The position numbers and the translations under genes are program-made. Below the pieces are notes generated by a model, which was given only the letters and a program-made list of their open reading frames with translations, made no database searches and was not told the DNA's origin. This document shows positions 1 to 6,765 of a DNA stretch of 30,830 bases, piece by piece (the stretch's first letter is position 1; each line of letters starts with the position of its first letter). The DNA is from Muribaculaceae bacterium (lineage in GTDB: Bacteria; Bacteroidota; Bacteroidia; Bacteroidales; Muribaculaceae), in contig JAHHQT010000014.1 of assembly GCA_020026215.1 (NCBI GenBank), forward strand, positions 1 through 30,830. Direction: 5' to 3'.

Positions 1-29
1 GCTACAAATGATAAAACTACTTTTTTCAT
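1..29 (-). CDS. Start of a leftward gene, cut by the window edge
   Basis: Reading leftward from 29, an ATG opens a frame of MKKVVLSFVA before the window ends. Two lysines followed by a hydrophobic run look like the start of a signal peptide or membrane anchor. A Bacteroidetes -7 box lies 40 bp upstream at 69-76, with a TTG at 96-98 and 19 bp between them, which supports a real gene start. Nothing more can be said about the product. Confidence 0.55.
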
Positions 30-68
30 ATTAAAAACATTAAATTTTCAATTCATTGTTTATTGCTG

Positions 69-98
69 CAAATATACACGAAAATAACGGAAATACAA
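69..98 (-). promoter_or_regulatory. Bacteroidetes-type promoter for the partial gene at 1-29
   Basis: On the minus strand, TATATTTG (76 to 69) matches the -7 consensus TAnnTTTG. A TTG (98 to 96) lies 19 bp upstream as the -33 element. Expected transcription start is near 62, giving a leader of about 30 nt. Confidence 0.55.
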
Positions 99-227
99 GA
101 TAATGAACCAAATTTCATCGACGTTTCCGCTTGAAAAAAATCACGATCTAACTCTTACCCCTAAAAATGGGAAATGGAGCATCGCCCAAAGACGTACCCC
201 AAGCAGTTTTTCTTTATATTTGTATTA

Positions 228-267
228 TAAAAAAAGGAAAGAGAATCTTTCTCAGACTCTCTTTCCT
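228..267 (-). terminator. Leftward intrinsic terminator
   Basis: A perfect 10-bp inverted repeat (AGGAAAGAGA at 235-244, TCTCTTTCCT at 258-267) is followed, reading leftward, by a run of T residues (complement of the A run at about 229-235). No annotated gene lies immediately upstream on that strand, so it must end an unannotated transcript or act as an attenuator. Confidence 0.6.
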
Positions 268-299
268 GACTTGACCAATGAAAAATAAATTTTACTCAT
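252..299 (-). CDS. Possible 15-residue leader peptide
   Basis: An ATG at 299 (minus strand) opens the frame MSKIYFSLVKSGKRV and stops with TGA at 254-252. The last codons (SGKRV) lie in the 5' arm of the terminator stem and the stop lies in its loop, so a ribosome finishing this ORF would cover the terminator. That is how leader-peptide attenuators are built, but an ORF this short can arise by chance and the upstream ribosome-binding sequence is weak. Confidence 0.2.
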   Translation of the reverse strand: MSKIYFSLVKSGKRV

Positions 300-436
300 G
301 TATAAAAAAAATCACTCTTTATATATTTTCTCAGATTCCAAAAAGAATCTCTCACAACTTAGTCTTCTTCCTTAAATAAAGTTTTTATAATTAAGTCTTT
401 TATTAGCGACTCTGCTAATCTTGTCTAACAACATTA

Positions 437-467
437 CAAAAGTACTATGCCCCCCTACTTCATGCAA
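437..467 (-). promoter_or_regulatory. Leftward promoter inside the divergent region
   Basis: Minus-strand TACTTTTG (444 to 437) fits TAnnTTTG, and a TTG (467 to 465) lies 20 bp upstream. It points away from the activator gene and towards the terminator at 228-267. Confidence 0.45.
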
Positions 468-600
468 TACCTACTTTTGGTGGTTTTTGGTATTTTTTTG
501 CACTAAAATTGCACTTTTTGAGTATTTCAAGCCGTTTTTCACGCGAAAAGTAACCAAATGCCTCCCAAAAGTGAGATATAAACCTTTCATTTTGAGCCAA

Positions 601-632
601 TTTGTTTTTGACAAAAAATTTTCCTTATTTTG
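601..632 (+). promoter_or_regulatory. Probable promoter of the sigma-54 activator gene
   Basis: TTATTTTG at 625-632 is one mismatch from the -7 consensus, and a TTTG at 601-604 lies 20 bp upstream. Predicted start is near 638, about 18 nt before the ATG at 656. Confidence 0.4.
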
Positions 633-655
633 TATTTACAAATAATGCCGCATTT

Positions 656-1987
656 ATGGATTCTCTATTAATCATTGACGACGAACCTACAGTACGCAAA
701 CTTCTCGCAAGAATTATGGAATTGGAAGGATACGAAATCTTCCAGGCCGAAGATTGTGCATCTGGTTTAAAACGCTGCAAGTCCAATAAGCCTCAAGTTA
801 TTCTTTGCGATGTTTTCCTACCCGACGGAAACGGTGTTGATTTAGTGACCGACATCAAGGAAATTTTGCCCGAAAGCGAAGTCATACTTCTTACTGCACG
901 TGGAAGTATTGCCGATGGTGTGCAATCCATCAAAAACGGAGCATTCGACTATATTACTAAAGGTGACGACAACAACAAAATCATTCCTTTGGTCAGTTCT
1001 GCCATGGCACAGGCCAAACGCAACATGGCGAATGCCAACCCCAACACCCTTTCATCGTTCGATTCCATATTGGGTGAATCCACATGCCTAAAACGAGCCA
1101 TCAATCTGGCAAAGAAAGTGGCATCAACCGACGTGACCGTTTTGCTTACAGGAGAAACAGGCACAGGCAAGGAAGTGTTTGCCCAAGCCATTCATAAAGG
1201 CAGCCTGCGCAGCAAAGGCGAATTTGTGCCCATCAACTGTGCAACCTTCAGCAAAGAACTTCTCGAAAGTGAATTGTTCGGCTACAAGGCAGGCTCATTT
1301 ACAGGTGCCAACAAGGACAAACGCGGTTTGTTTGAAGTGGCAAACGGCGGAACCATCTTCCTCGACGAAATAGGAGAAATGGCATTTGAGTTACAGGCAA
1401 AACTTTTGCGTGTGCTCGAATCCGGCGAATATATAAAGATAGGCGAAACCAAACCGTCACACGTTGACGTGCGTGTCATTTCCGCCACCAACCGCAATCT
1501 GAAAAACGAAGTGGAAAAAGGCACATTCCGCGAAGACCTTTATTACCGCTTGTCCATATTCCAAATCCAATTGCCTCCGTTGCGCGAACGCATCAACGAT
1601 GTCGAGATATTGGCAAAATTCTTCCTTGACCGAATTTCTTCAAAACTCAACAAAAAGGTAGAAGGCATGACTCCCGAATTCATCAGCGCATTGAAAAATG
1701 CCGAATGGCGGGGCAACGTGCGTGAACTGCGCAACGTGATTGAGCATAGTGCCATCGTCTGCGACGGACAACTCACCCTACAGGACCTTCCTTTGGACTT
1801 ACAGAACCAGTCCTATAGGGACAACAACATCGACTCTTCAGCCCTTGACTTGGCAACCATCGAATGCCGCCATATCATTAGGGTATTGCAATACACCAAA
1901 GGTAACAAGACCGAGGCTTCACGTTTGTTGAAAATTGGCTTGACCACTCTTTACCGAAAAATCGAAGAGTACAAAATCGTCATTTAG
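656..1987 (+). CDS. Sigma-54-dependent response regulator (NtrC family) of the kdp locus
   Basis: A 443-residue NtrC-type activator. The receiver domain (about 1-120) has the acidic pair D8/D9, phospho-acceptor D52, T80 and K102. The AAA+ domain has Walker A GETGTGKE at 166-173, a GSFTGA loop at 213-218 (usual form GAFTGA) and Walker B TIFLDE at 233-238. A Fis-type helix-turn-helix closes the protein (about 408-440, GNKTEASRLL). The frame is open upstream to 602, but the start at 656 is preferred because it begins directly with the receiver and follows the promoter. It sits immediately before a sigma-54 promoter and the kdp genes, with two sensor genes further on, so it is inferred to replace KdpE as the kdp regulator. 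Function as an NtrC-type activator is secure; the kdp target is inference from position. Confidence 0.93.
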   Translation: MDSLLIIDDEPTVRKLLARIMELEGYEIFQAEDCASGLKRCKSNKPQVILCDVFLPDGNGVDLVTDIKEILPESEVILLTARGSIADGVQSIKNGAFDYITKGDDNNKIIPLVSSAMAQAKRNMANANPNTLSSFDSILGESTCLKRAINLAKKVASTDVTVLLTGETGTGKEVFAQAIHKGSLRSKGEFVPINCATFSKELLESELFGYKAGSFTGANKDKRGLFEVANGGTIFLDEIGEMAFELQAKLLRVLESGEYIKIGETKPSHVDVRVISATNRNLKNEVEKGTFREDLYYRLSIFQIQLPPLRERINDVEILAKFFLDRISSKLNKKVEGMTPEFISALKNAEWRGNVRELRNVIEHSAIVCDGQLTLQDLPLDLQNQSYRDNNIDSSALDLATIECRHIIRVLQYTKGNKTEASRLLKIGLTTLYRKIEEYKIVI

Positions 1988-2008
1988 TATCATTTTTTCA
2001 TAATACTA
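1985..2008. promoter_or_regulatory. Possible activator-binding dyad
   Basis: TAGTAT (1985-1990) and ATACTA (2003-2008) form a 6-bp inverted repeat with 12 bp between the arms, 113-138 bp upstream of the sigma-54 promoter. That is the usual distance for an NtrC-type upstream activator site. The first arm overlaps the stop codon of the activator gene. The match is short and AT-rich. Confidence 0.2.
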
Positions 2009-2018
2009 TCCCAAAATA

Positions 2019-2057
2019 GAAGGGGGACCTTTTCAAAATGGAAAGGTCTCCCTTTTT
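2019..2057 (+). terminator. Intrinsic terminator after the sigma-54 activator gene
   Basis: AAGGGGGACCTTTTC pairs with GAAAGGTCTCCCTT, with one G-T pair and one bulge, followed by a T run. It separates the activator transcript from the sigma-54-driven kdp transcript. Confidence 0.8.
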
Positions 2058-2120
2058 CGTTTTCGAGCGCCATAGAAATATTCACCTATCAATCAACAAA
2101 TTACAACTTTGGCACGCAAA

Positions 2121-2137
2121 TTGGCATTCACTTTGCA
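2121..2137 (+). promoter_or_regulatory. Sigma-54 promoter of the kdp operon
   Basis: TTGGCATTCACTTTGCA matches the sigma-54 consensus TTGGCAcgNNNNTTGCw at the -24 TTGGCA and the -12 TTGCA, with exactly 10 bp between the invariant GG (2123-2124) and GC (2135-2136). Predicted start is near 2148, 35 nt before the first small ORF. An overlapping TTGGCACG at 2109-2116 is a perfect -24 half, but its -12 partner is off register (GG rather than GC at the 10-bp spacing). The gene immediately upstream encodes a sigma-54 activator. Confidence 0.85.
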
Positions 2138-2182
2138 AATTTAGAGAGCGATAAATATACGATTAATTAAAAACTCAAAATT

Positions 2183-2281
2183 ATGGAATTATTTACACTC
2201 GGATTTCTGGTATGCTTGGCATGTGGCATCGCATGCTTCTACCTGTTTTTTAAATGTGTTGACTGGTTTGATAAAATTTAA
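2183..2281 (+). CDS. 32-residue membrane peptide at the head of the kdp operon
   Basis: ATG at 2183 opens a 32-codon ORF starting MELFTLGFLVCLACGIAC and ending KCVDWFDKI, a single hydrophobic segment with four cysteines and a charged C-terminal tail. It is the first ORF after the sigma-54 start site and ends 12 bp before kdpF. I do not recognise a family. Its size and position suggest a second KdpF-like accessory peptide of the Kdp pump or of its sensor. It could be a leader peptide instead, but its composition is that of a transmembrane helix. Confidence 0.6.
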   Translation: MELFTLGFLVCLACGIACFYLFFKCVDWFDKI

Positions 2282-2293
2282 AAATATAACGAT

Positions 2294-2374
2294 ATGTACA
2301 CTGCTTTATTTATTGTTGGTTTAATTTCATTCGGTTACTTGTGCTATGTACTTGTAAAACCGGAAAAGTTCTAA
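2294..2374 (+). CDS. kdpF: KdpF, small subunit of the potassium-transporting ATPase
   Basis: A 26-residue, one-helix peptide ending GYLCYVLVKPEKF, closely resembling the C-terminal half of E. coli KdpF (GYLVYALINAEAF), and placed 13 bp before kdpA as in other kdp operons. KdpF is known to stabilise the KdpFABC complex in the cytoplasmic membrane. Gene finders usually miss it because of its length. Confidence 0.85.
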   Translation: MYTALFIVGLISFGYLCYVLVKPEKF

Positions 2375-2387
2375 AAAGACAGATGAT

Positions 2388-4094
2388 ATGAATACAGAAA
2401 TAATTGGAATCATTGTTCAAGTAGTCCTCTTGGTGATATTGAGCTTCCCGTTAGGAAAATATATTGCCAAAGTTTATAAGGGAGAGAAGGTATGGTCCGA
2501 CTTTATGCGTCCGGTTGAAAAACTTATCTTCCGTGTATCTGGGATCAACCCTGAAAAAGAAATGGATTGGAAACAATTCCTAAAATCATTGCTTATCCTT
2601 AACCTATTTTGGTTCGTTTGGGGTATGGTACTTTTGGTTATCCAAGGTTACCTTCCTCTTAACCCTGACGGAAATATCGGACAAACTGCTCACCAAGCGT
2701 TCAACACTTGTATTTCCTTCATGGTTAACTGTAACGAACAACACTATAGCGGTGAAACTAACCTAACTTACTTCACTCAACTTTTCGTCATCATGTTGTT
2801 CCAATTCGTCACTGCGGCAACCGGTATGGCAGCTATGGCAGGTATGATGAAAGCGTTCAGCAGAAAGACAACCAAGACCATTGGTAACTTCTGGCACTAC
2901 TTGGTAATAAGTGTTACACGTATTCTTCTTCCTCTTTCATTGGTAGTTGGTTTCATTTTGATTACTCAAGGTGTTCCAATGGGCTTCGACGGTAAAATGG
3001 AAGTTACAACAGTCGAAGGTGTTGAACAGGCCATTTCTCAAGGTCCAGCAGCTGCCATCGTGCCTATCAAGCAATTAGGTACAAATGGTGGTGGTTACTA
3101 TGGTGTCAACTCTTCTCACCCATTGGAAAACCCAACTTACCTTTCCAACATGGTAGAATGTATGTCTATCCTTATCATTCCTATGGCAATGGTTTTGGCA
3201 TTCGGTTTCTACCTACGACGTAGAAAATTGGGTATCAGCATGTATTGCGTGATGTTGTTCGCCTACCTGTTGGGTATCGGCATCAACTCATACCAGGAAT
3301 TGGGAGGTAACCCAAGAATTGACGAAATGAACATCGCACAGGATCATGGGGCGATGGAAGGAAAGGAAATTCGTCTTGATGCAGGAGGAACTGCACTATG
3401 GAGTGTAACCACCACAGTAACTTCCAACGGTTCTGTCAATGGTATGCACGATTCAATTATGCCTCTTTCAGGTATGATTGCCATGCTTAACATGCAAACA
3501 AATACTTGGTTCGGTGGTATCGGTGTCGGTTGGATGAACTACTTCACATTTGTAATCATCGCCGTATTCATCAGCGGTCTTATGGTAGGCCGAACCCCAG
3601 AGTTCTTAGGACATAAAGTGGAAGCAAAAGAAATGAAAATTGCATCGATTGTGGCTTTGCTTCACCCATTCGTTATTTTGGTCGGCACAGCATTGGCAGC
3701 CTATTTGTTCGTTCATGCTCCCGAGTTTGTGGCGAGCGAAGGTGGTTGGTTGAACAACCCGGGCTATCACGGACTAAGCGAAATGCTTTACGAAATCTCA
3801 TCTTGTGCAGCCAACAACGGTTCTGGTTTTGAAGGTCTTGGCGACAACACTTGGTTCTGGAATGTGACTTGCGGTTTTGTATTGATTCTTAGCCGTTTCA
3901 TTCCGATTATTGGTCAAGTGGCAATCGCAGGTATCATGGCTCAAAAGAAATACATTCCTGAAACCAATGGTACATTAAAAACTGACACAGCCACATTCGG
4001 TGTTATGACTTTCGCAGTTATCGTAATCGTTGCAGCTCTTGCATTCTTCCCTGCTCACGCATTGAGTACATTGGCTGAGCATTTCATTCTATAA
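2388..4094 (+). CDS. kdpA: KdpA, potassium-binding channel-like subunit
   Basis: 568 residues, the usual length for KdpA (E. coli 557). It is the K+-selective, channel-like subunit of the KdpFABC high-affinity K+ uptake ATPase of the inner membrane. Many hydrophobic segments are visible, starting with an N-terminal helix (IIGIIVQVVLLVILSFPLG). The characteristic loop TNGGGYYGVNSSHPLENPT is present (E. coli TNGGGFFNANSAHPFENPT), as are further pore-loop regions near CISFMVNCNEQHYSGE and SSCAANNGSGFEGL. The gap to kdpB is 40 bp and the strand and order are those of a standard kdp operon. Intact. Confidence 0.97.
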   Translation: MNTEIIGIIVQVVLLVILSFPLGKYIAKVYKGEKVWSDFMRPVEKLIFRVSGINPEKEMDWKQFLKSLLILNLFWFVWGMVLLVIQGYLPLNPDGNIGQTAHQAFNTCISFMVNCNEQHYSGETNLTYFTQLFVIMLFQFVTAATGMAAMAGMMKAFSRKTTKTIGNFWHYLVISVTRILLPLSLVVGFILITQGVPMGFDGKMEVTTVEGVEQAISQGPAAAIVPIKQLGTNGGGYYGVNSSHPLENPTYLSNMVECMSILIIPMAMVLAFGFYLRRRKLGISMYCVMLFAYLLGIGINSYQELGGNPRIDEMNIAQDHGAMEGKEIRLDAGGTALWSVTTTVTSNGSVNGMHDSIMPLSGMIAMLNMQTNTWFGGIGVGWMNYFTFVIIAVFISGLMVGRTPEFLGHKVEAKEMKIASIVALLHPFVILVGTALAAYLFVHAPEFVASEGGWLNNPGYHGLSEMLYEISSCAANNGSGFEGLGDNTWFWNVTCGFVLILSRFIPIIGQVAIAGIMAQKKYIPETNGTLKTDTATFGVMTFAVIVIVAALAFFPAHALSTLAEHFIL

Positions 4095-4134
4095 CTTTCT
4101 ATTTTAGTCATTTGATATAAACGTAAATACAATT

Positions 4135-6168
4135 ATGAAAAGACAAAATTCACCTTCATTATTTCAGAAGGACCTCATAAAAGAAAGTTTGATTCAGTCG
4201 TTTGTTAAACTTTCACCGAAAATAATGATTAAGAATCCTATCATGTTCACGGTGGAAATCTCAACACTGTTCATGCTTCTTGTAACCATTTACTCGGCAT
4301 TCAGTTCAACTCAAGGTTCATTTATCTACAATCTGGTTGTATTCTTGGTGCTATTCATCACATTGTTGTTTGCCAACTTCGCCGAAGCCATTGCTGAAGC
4401 ACGTGGTAAAGCACAGGCAGACAGCTTGCGTAAAGCGCGTGAAGAAACACCAGCCAAACTTTTGGTGAATGGTACAGTAAAAACAGTCAGTAGCTCGCAA
4501 CTTAAAAAAGGTGACATTTTCGAATGTGAAGCGGGCGATACCATTCCTGCCGACGGCGAAATTATCAAAGGTTTGGCATCTCTCGACGAGAGCGCCATTA
4601 CCGGAGAATCCGCACCCGTTATCCGCGAGGCAGGTGGAGACAAAAGTTCTGTCACTGGTGGTACTAAAGTACTTTCCGACAGAATCGAAGTGGAAGTAAC
4701 TACCCAACCCGGCGAAAATTTCTTGGACAAAATGATTGCCTTAGTCGAAGGTGCAAGTCGTCAAAAAACGCCTAACGAAATTGCCCTTACCATTTTGTTG
4801 GCGGTATTCACTCTCGTGTTCTTGATTGTCTGCATCACATTAAAGCCTATGGCAGACTATTCGAATACCGTAATCACAATCGCTGCTTTTATTTCCCTTT
4901 TCGTTTGTCTTATCCCAACCACCATTGGCGGATTGCTGTCGGCAATCGGTATCGCTGGTATGGACCGTGCGTTGCGTGCCAACGTAATCACTAAATCTGG
5001 TAAAGCAGTAGAAACTGCGGGTGACGTCGATACTCTTCTTCTTGACAAGACTGGTACAATCACCATCGGTAACCGTAAAGCAACAGCTTTCCACCCGATT
5101 GACGGTCTTGACCAACAAACATTCATCGAAGCCTGCGTAGTTTCATCCATCTCCGATAACACTCCTGAAGGAAAGTCAATCGTTGAATTGGGCAAGGAAA
5201 GAGGTTCTCGCACTCGCGACTGGGACATCGAAGGTGCTCAAATGGTAAAATTCACTGCCGAAACGAAATGTTCTGGTATCAACCTTCCTGACGGCACTGA
5301 AATCCGCAAGGGTGCTTATGATGCTATCCGCAAAATGGTGGAAGCTGCTGGCAACCAATTCCCTGAAGAAACAGAAGAAAAAATCAAAGACATCACAAGC
5401 AACGGCGGTACTCCGCTTGTAGTAAGCGTGGACAAGAGTGTAGCCGGAGTCATTGAATTGCAAGACATCATCAAACCAGGTATTCAAGAACGTTTCGATC
5501 GTCTTCGCAAAATGGGTGTAAAAACTGTAATGGTCACTGGTGACAACCCTTTGACTGCAAAATATATCGCTGAAAAAGCAGGTGTTGATGACTTCATCGC
5601 TGAAGCAAAACCGGAAGACAAGATGGACTACATCAAGAAAGAACAGGCATCAGGTAAATTGGTTGCTATGATGGGTGACGGCACCAACGATGCTCCGGCA
5701 TTGGCACAAGCCGATGTAGGTGTAGCAATGAACAGCGGTACACAAGCTGCCAAGGAAGCAGGTAACATGGTTGACTTGGACAACGACCCTACAAAATTGA
5801 TTGAAGTCGTTGAAATCGGCAAACAGTTATTGATGACACGTGGTACTTTGACTACATTCTCAATTGCCAACGACGTGGCTAAATACTTCGCCATCATCCC
5901 GGCATTGTTTATGACAACAGTTCCACAACTCGCAGCCCTTAACGTGATGAATCTTCACAGCCCTGAAAGCGCTATCCTTTCTGCGGTCATCTTCAACGCC
6001 ATCATCATTCCGTTGTTGATTCCATTGGCTCTAAAGGGTGTATCCTACAAACCTATCGGTGCGAGCGCACTTCTTCGCCGTAACCTTTTGATTTACGGTA
6101 TCGGTGGTCTTATCGTTCCATTCGTAGGTATCAAATTAATCGATATGACAGTTGGTTTATTCTGTTAA
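4135..6168 (+). CDS. kdpB: KdpB, P-type ATPase catalytic subunit
   Basis: 677 residues (E. coli 682). The P-type ATPase motifs are in order: TGES at 156-159 in the actuator domain (its serine is the site of inhibitory phosphorylation known in E. coli KdpB), DKTGT with phosphorylated D304, and the hinge motif GDGTNDAPALAQADVG. Membrane segments surround IPTTIGGLLSAIGIAG (M4 region) and the C-terminal cluster from about 570. It hydrolyses ATP to drive K+ moved by KdpA. It sits 17 bp before kdpC. Long antisense frames in this region are shadows of its codon use. Confidence 0.98.
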   Translation: MKRQNSPSLFQKDLIKESLIQSFVKLSPKIMIKNPIMFTVEISTLFMLLVTIYSAFSSTQGSFIYNLVVFLVLFITLLFANFAEAIAEARGKAQADSLRKAREETPAKLLVNGTVKTVSSSQLKKGDIFECEAGDTIPADGEIIKGLASLDESAITGESAPVIREAGGDKSSVTGGTKVLSDRIEVEVTTQPGENFLDKMIALVEGASRQKTPNEIALTILLAVFTLVFLIVCITLKPMADYSNTVITIAAFISLFVCLIPTTIGGLLSAIGIAGMDRALRANVITKSGKAVETAGDVDTLLLDKTGTITIGNRKATAFHPIDGLDQQTFIEACVVSSISDNTPEGKSIVELGKERGSRTRDWDIEGAQMVKFTAETKCSGINLPDGTEIRKGAYDAIRKMVEAAGNQFPEETEEKIKDITSNGGTPLVVSVDKSVAGVIELQDIIKPGIQERFDRLRKMGVKTVMVTGDNPLTAKYIAEKAGVDDFIAEAKPEDKMDYIKKEQASGKLVAMMGDGTNDAPALAQADVGVAMNSGTQAAKEAGNMVDLDNDPTKLIEVVEIGKQLLMTRGTLTTFSIANDVAKYFAIIPALFMTTVPQLAALNVMNLHSPESAILSAVIFNAIIIPLLIPLALKGVSYKPIGASALLRRNLLIYGIGGLIVPFVGIKLIDMTVGLFC

Positions 6169-6185
6169 TTTAAAAAATCATCGTT

Positions 6186-6761
6186 ATGAAAAATTTATTA
6201 AAATCATTCCGAATTACAATAGCTTTTTGTGTGTTGCTATCTGTAGGCTACATTCTTGTTCTATGGATCTTTGCCCAGGTGTTCGCACCTGGCAAAGGCG
6301 GCAACGTTGAAACTCTTACCCTTGACGGTAAAGTTGTGGGTGCTGCCAACGTTGGTCAGACATTCACCGATGCAACTCACTTCTGGGGACGTCCTTCAAT
6401 GGCTGGCGACGGCTACGACGGCACAAGTTCTGCCGGTAGCAACAAAGGTGCAACAAACGAAGAATACCTTGCCGAAGTGGAAACTCGCGTTGATTCATTC
6501 CTTGCAGCTCACCCTTATTTGAGCCGCGAAGAAGTTCCTGCTGAAATGGTCACAGCCAGTGCTTCAGGTCTTGACCCGCACATCACTCCCGAATCAGCCT
6601 ACGTACAAGTAAAACGTGTGGCAGATGCCCGTCACATGAGTGAAGACGACGTTCGCGCCATCGTTGATGAATGCGTCGAACAACCGCTATTGGGCATTTT
6701 GGGAACAGCAAAAGTAAACGTATTGAAACTTAACATTGCACTTGAGGAGGTGCAAAAATAA
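6186..6761 (+). CDS. kdpC: KdpC, potassium-transporting ATPase subunit C
   Basis: 191 residues (E. coli 190). One N-terminal membrane helix (about 9-33) is followed by a soluble domain with the family signatures FWGRPS, SAGSNKGATN and SGLDPHITPESA. KdpC is known to be an accessory subunit that assists the KdpB nucleotide-binding site. The gene is intact and followed after 4 bp by the outer-membrane-like gene, so the two are almost certainly co-transcribed. Confidence 0.96.
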   Translation: MKNLLKSFRITIAFCVLLSVGYILVLWIFAQVFAPGKGGNVETLTLDGKVVGAANVGQTFTDATHFWGRPSMAGDGYDGTSSAGSNKGATNEEYLAEVETRVDSFLAAHPYLSREEVPAEMVTASASGLDPHITPESAYVQVKRVADARHMSEDDVRAIVDECVEQPLLGILGTAKVNVLKLNIALEEVQK

Positions 6762-6765
6762 GACT

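Larger units (their letters stand above)
228..430 (-). ncRNA. Candidate leftward small RNA or attenuated leader
   Basis: A leftward promoter at 437-467 would start a transcript near 430. It would end at an intrinsic terminator at 228-267, giving about 200 nt. Inside are a stem ATTAGC/GCTAAT (402-419), a stem AGATTC/GAATCT (333-350) and a short ORF (252-299). The AGATTC stem partner could also pair with an AGATTC in the terminator's 3' half (243-248), so alternative folding is possible. It matches no RNA family that I recognise; the ends do not pair as in 6S RNA. Inferred from motifs only. Confidence 0.4.
30..655. other. Long divergent intergenic region with structured elements
   Basis: The region separates the leftward partial gene from the rightward sigma-54 activator. 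It is AT-rich and has no convincing long gene; rightward frames at 103-288 and 421-645 have low-complexity composition and no family look. It holds the leftward promoter at 69-98, a leftward unit between 228 and 467, and the rightward activator promoter at 601-632. A TATATTTG at 215-222 on the plus strand also fits a -7 box but has no TTG upstream. Confidence 0.7.

Noticed and set aside
103..288. 61-residue rightward ORF in the divergent region
   Set aside because: Low-complexity translation with no family resemblance; it overlaps the leftward terminator and has no promoter with both elements.
486..502. Sigma-54-like TTGG...TTGC upstream of the activator gene
   Set aside because: Only 9 bp lie between GG and GC instead of 10, and the sequence is a T run; a housekeeping-type promoter fits the gene better.
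421..645. 74-residue rightward ORF upstream of the activator
   Set aside because: Aromatic and lysine-rich translation of AT-rich DNA; it begins at a TTG codon and overlaps the promoter of the activator.
2148..2182. c-di-AMP (ydaO-type) riboswitch before kdp
   Set aside because: The leader after the sigma-54 start is only about 35 nt, too short for that riboswitch.
4326..4730. 134-residue antisense ORF inside kdpB
   Set aside because: Shadow of a highly conserved coding region; no start context, domain or promoter.
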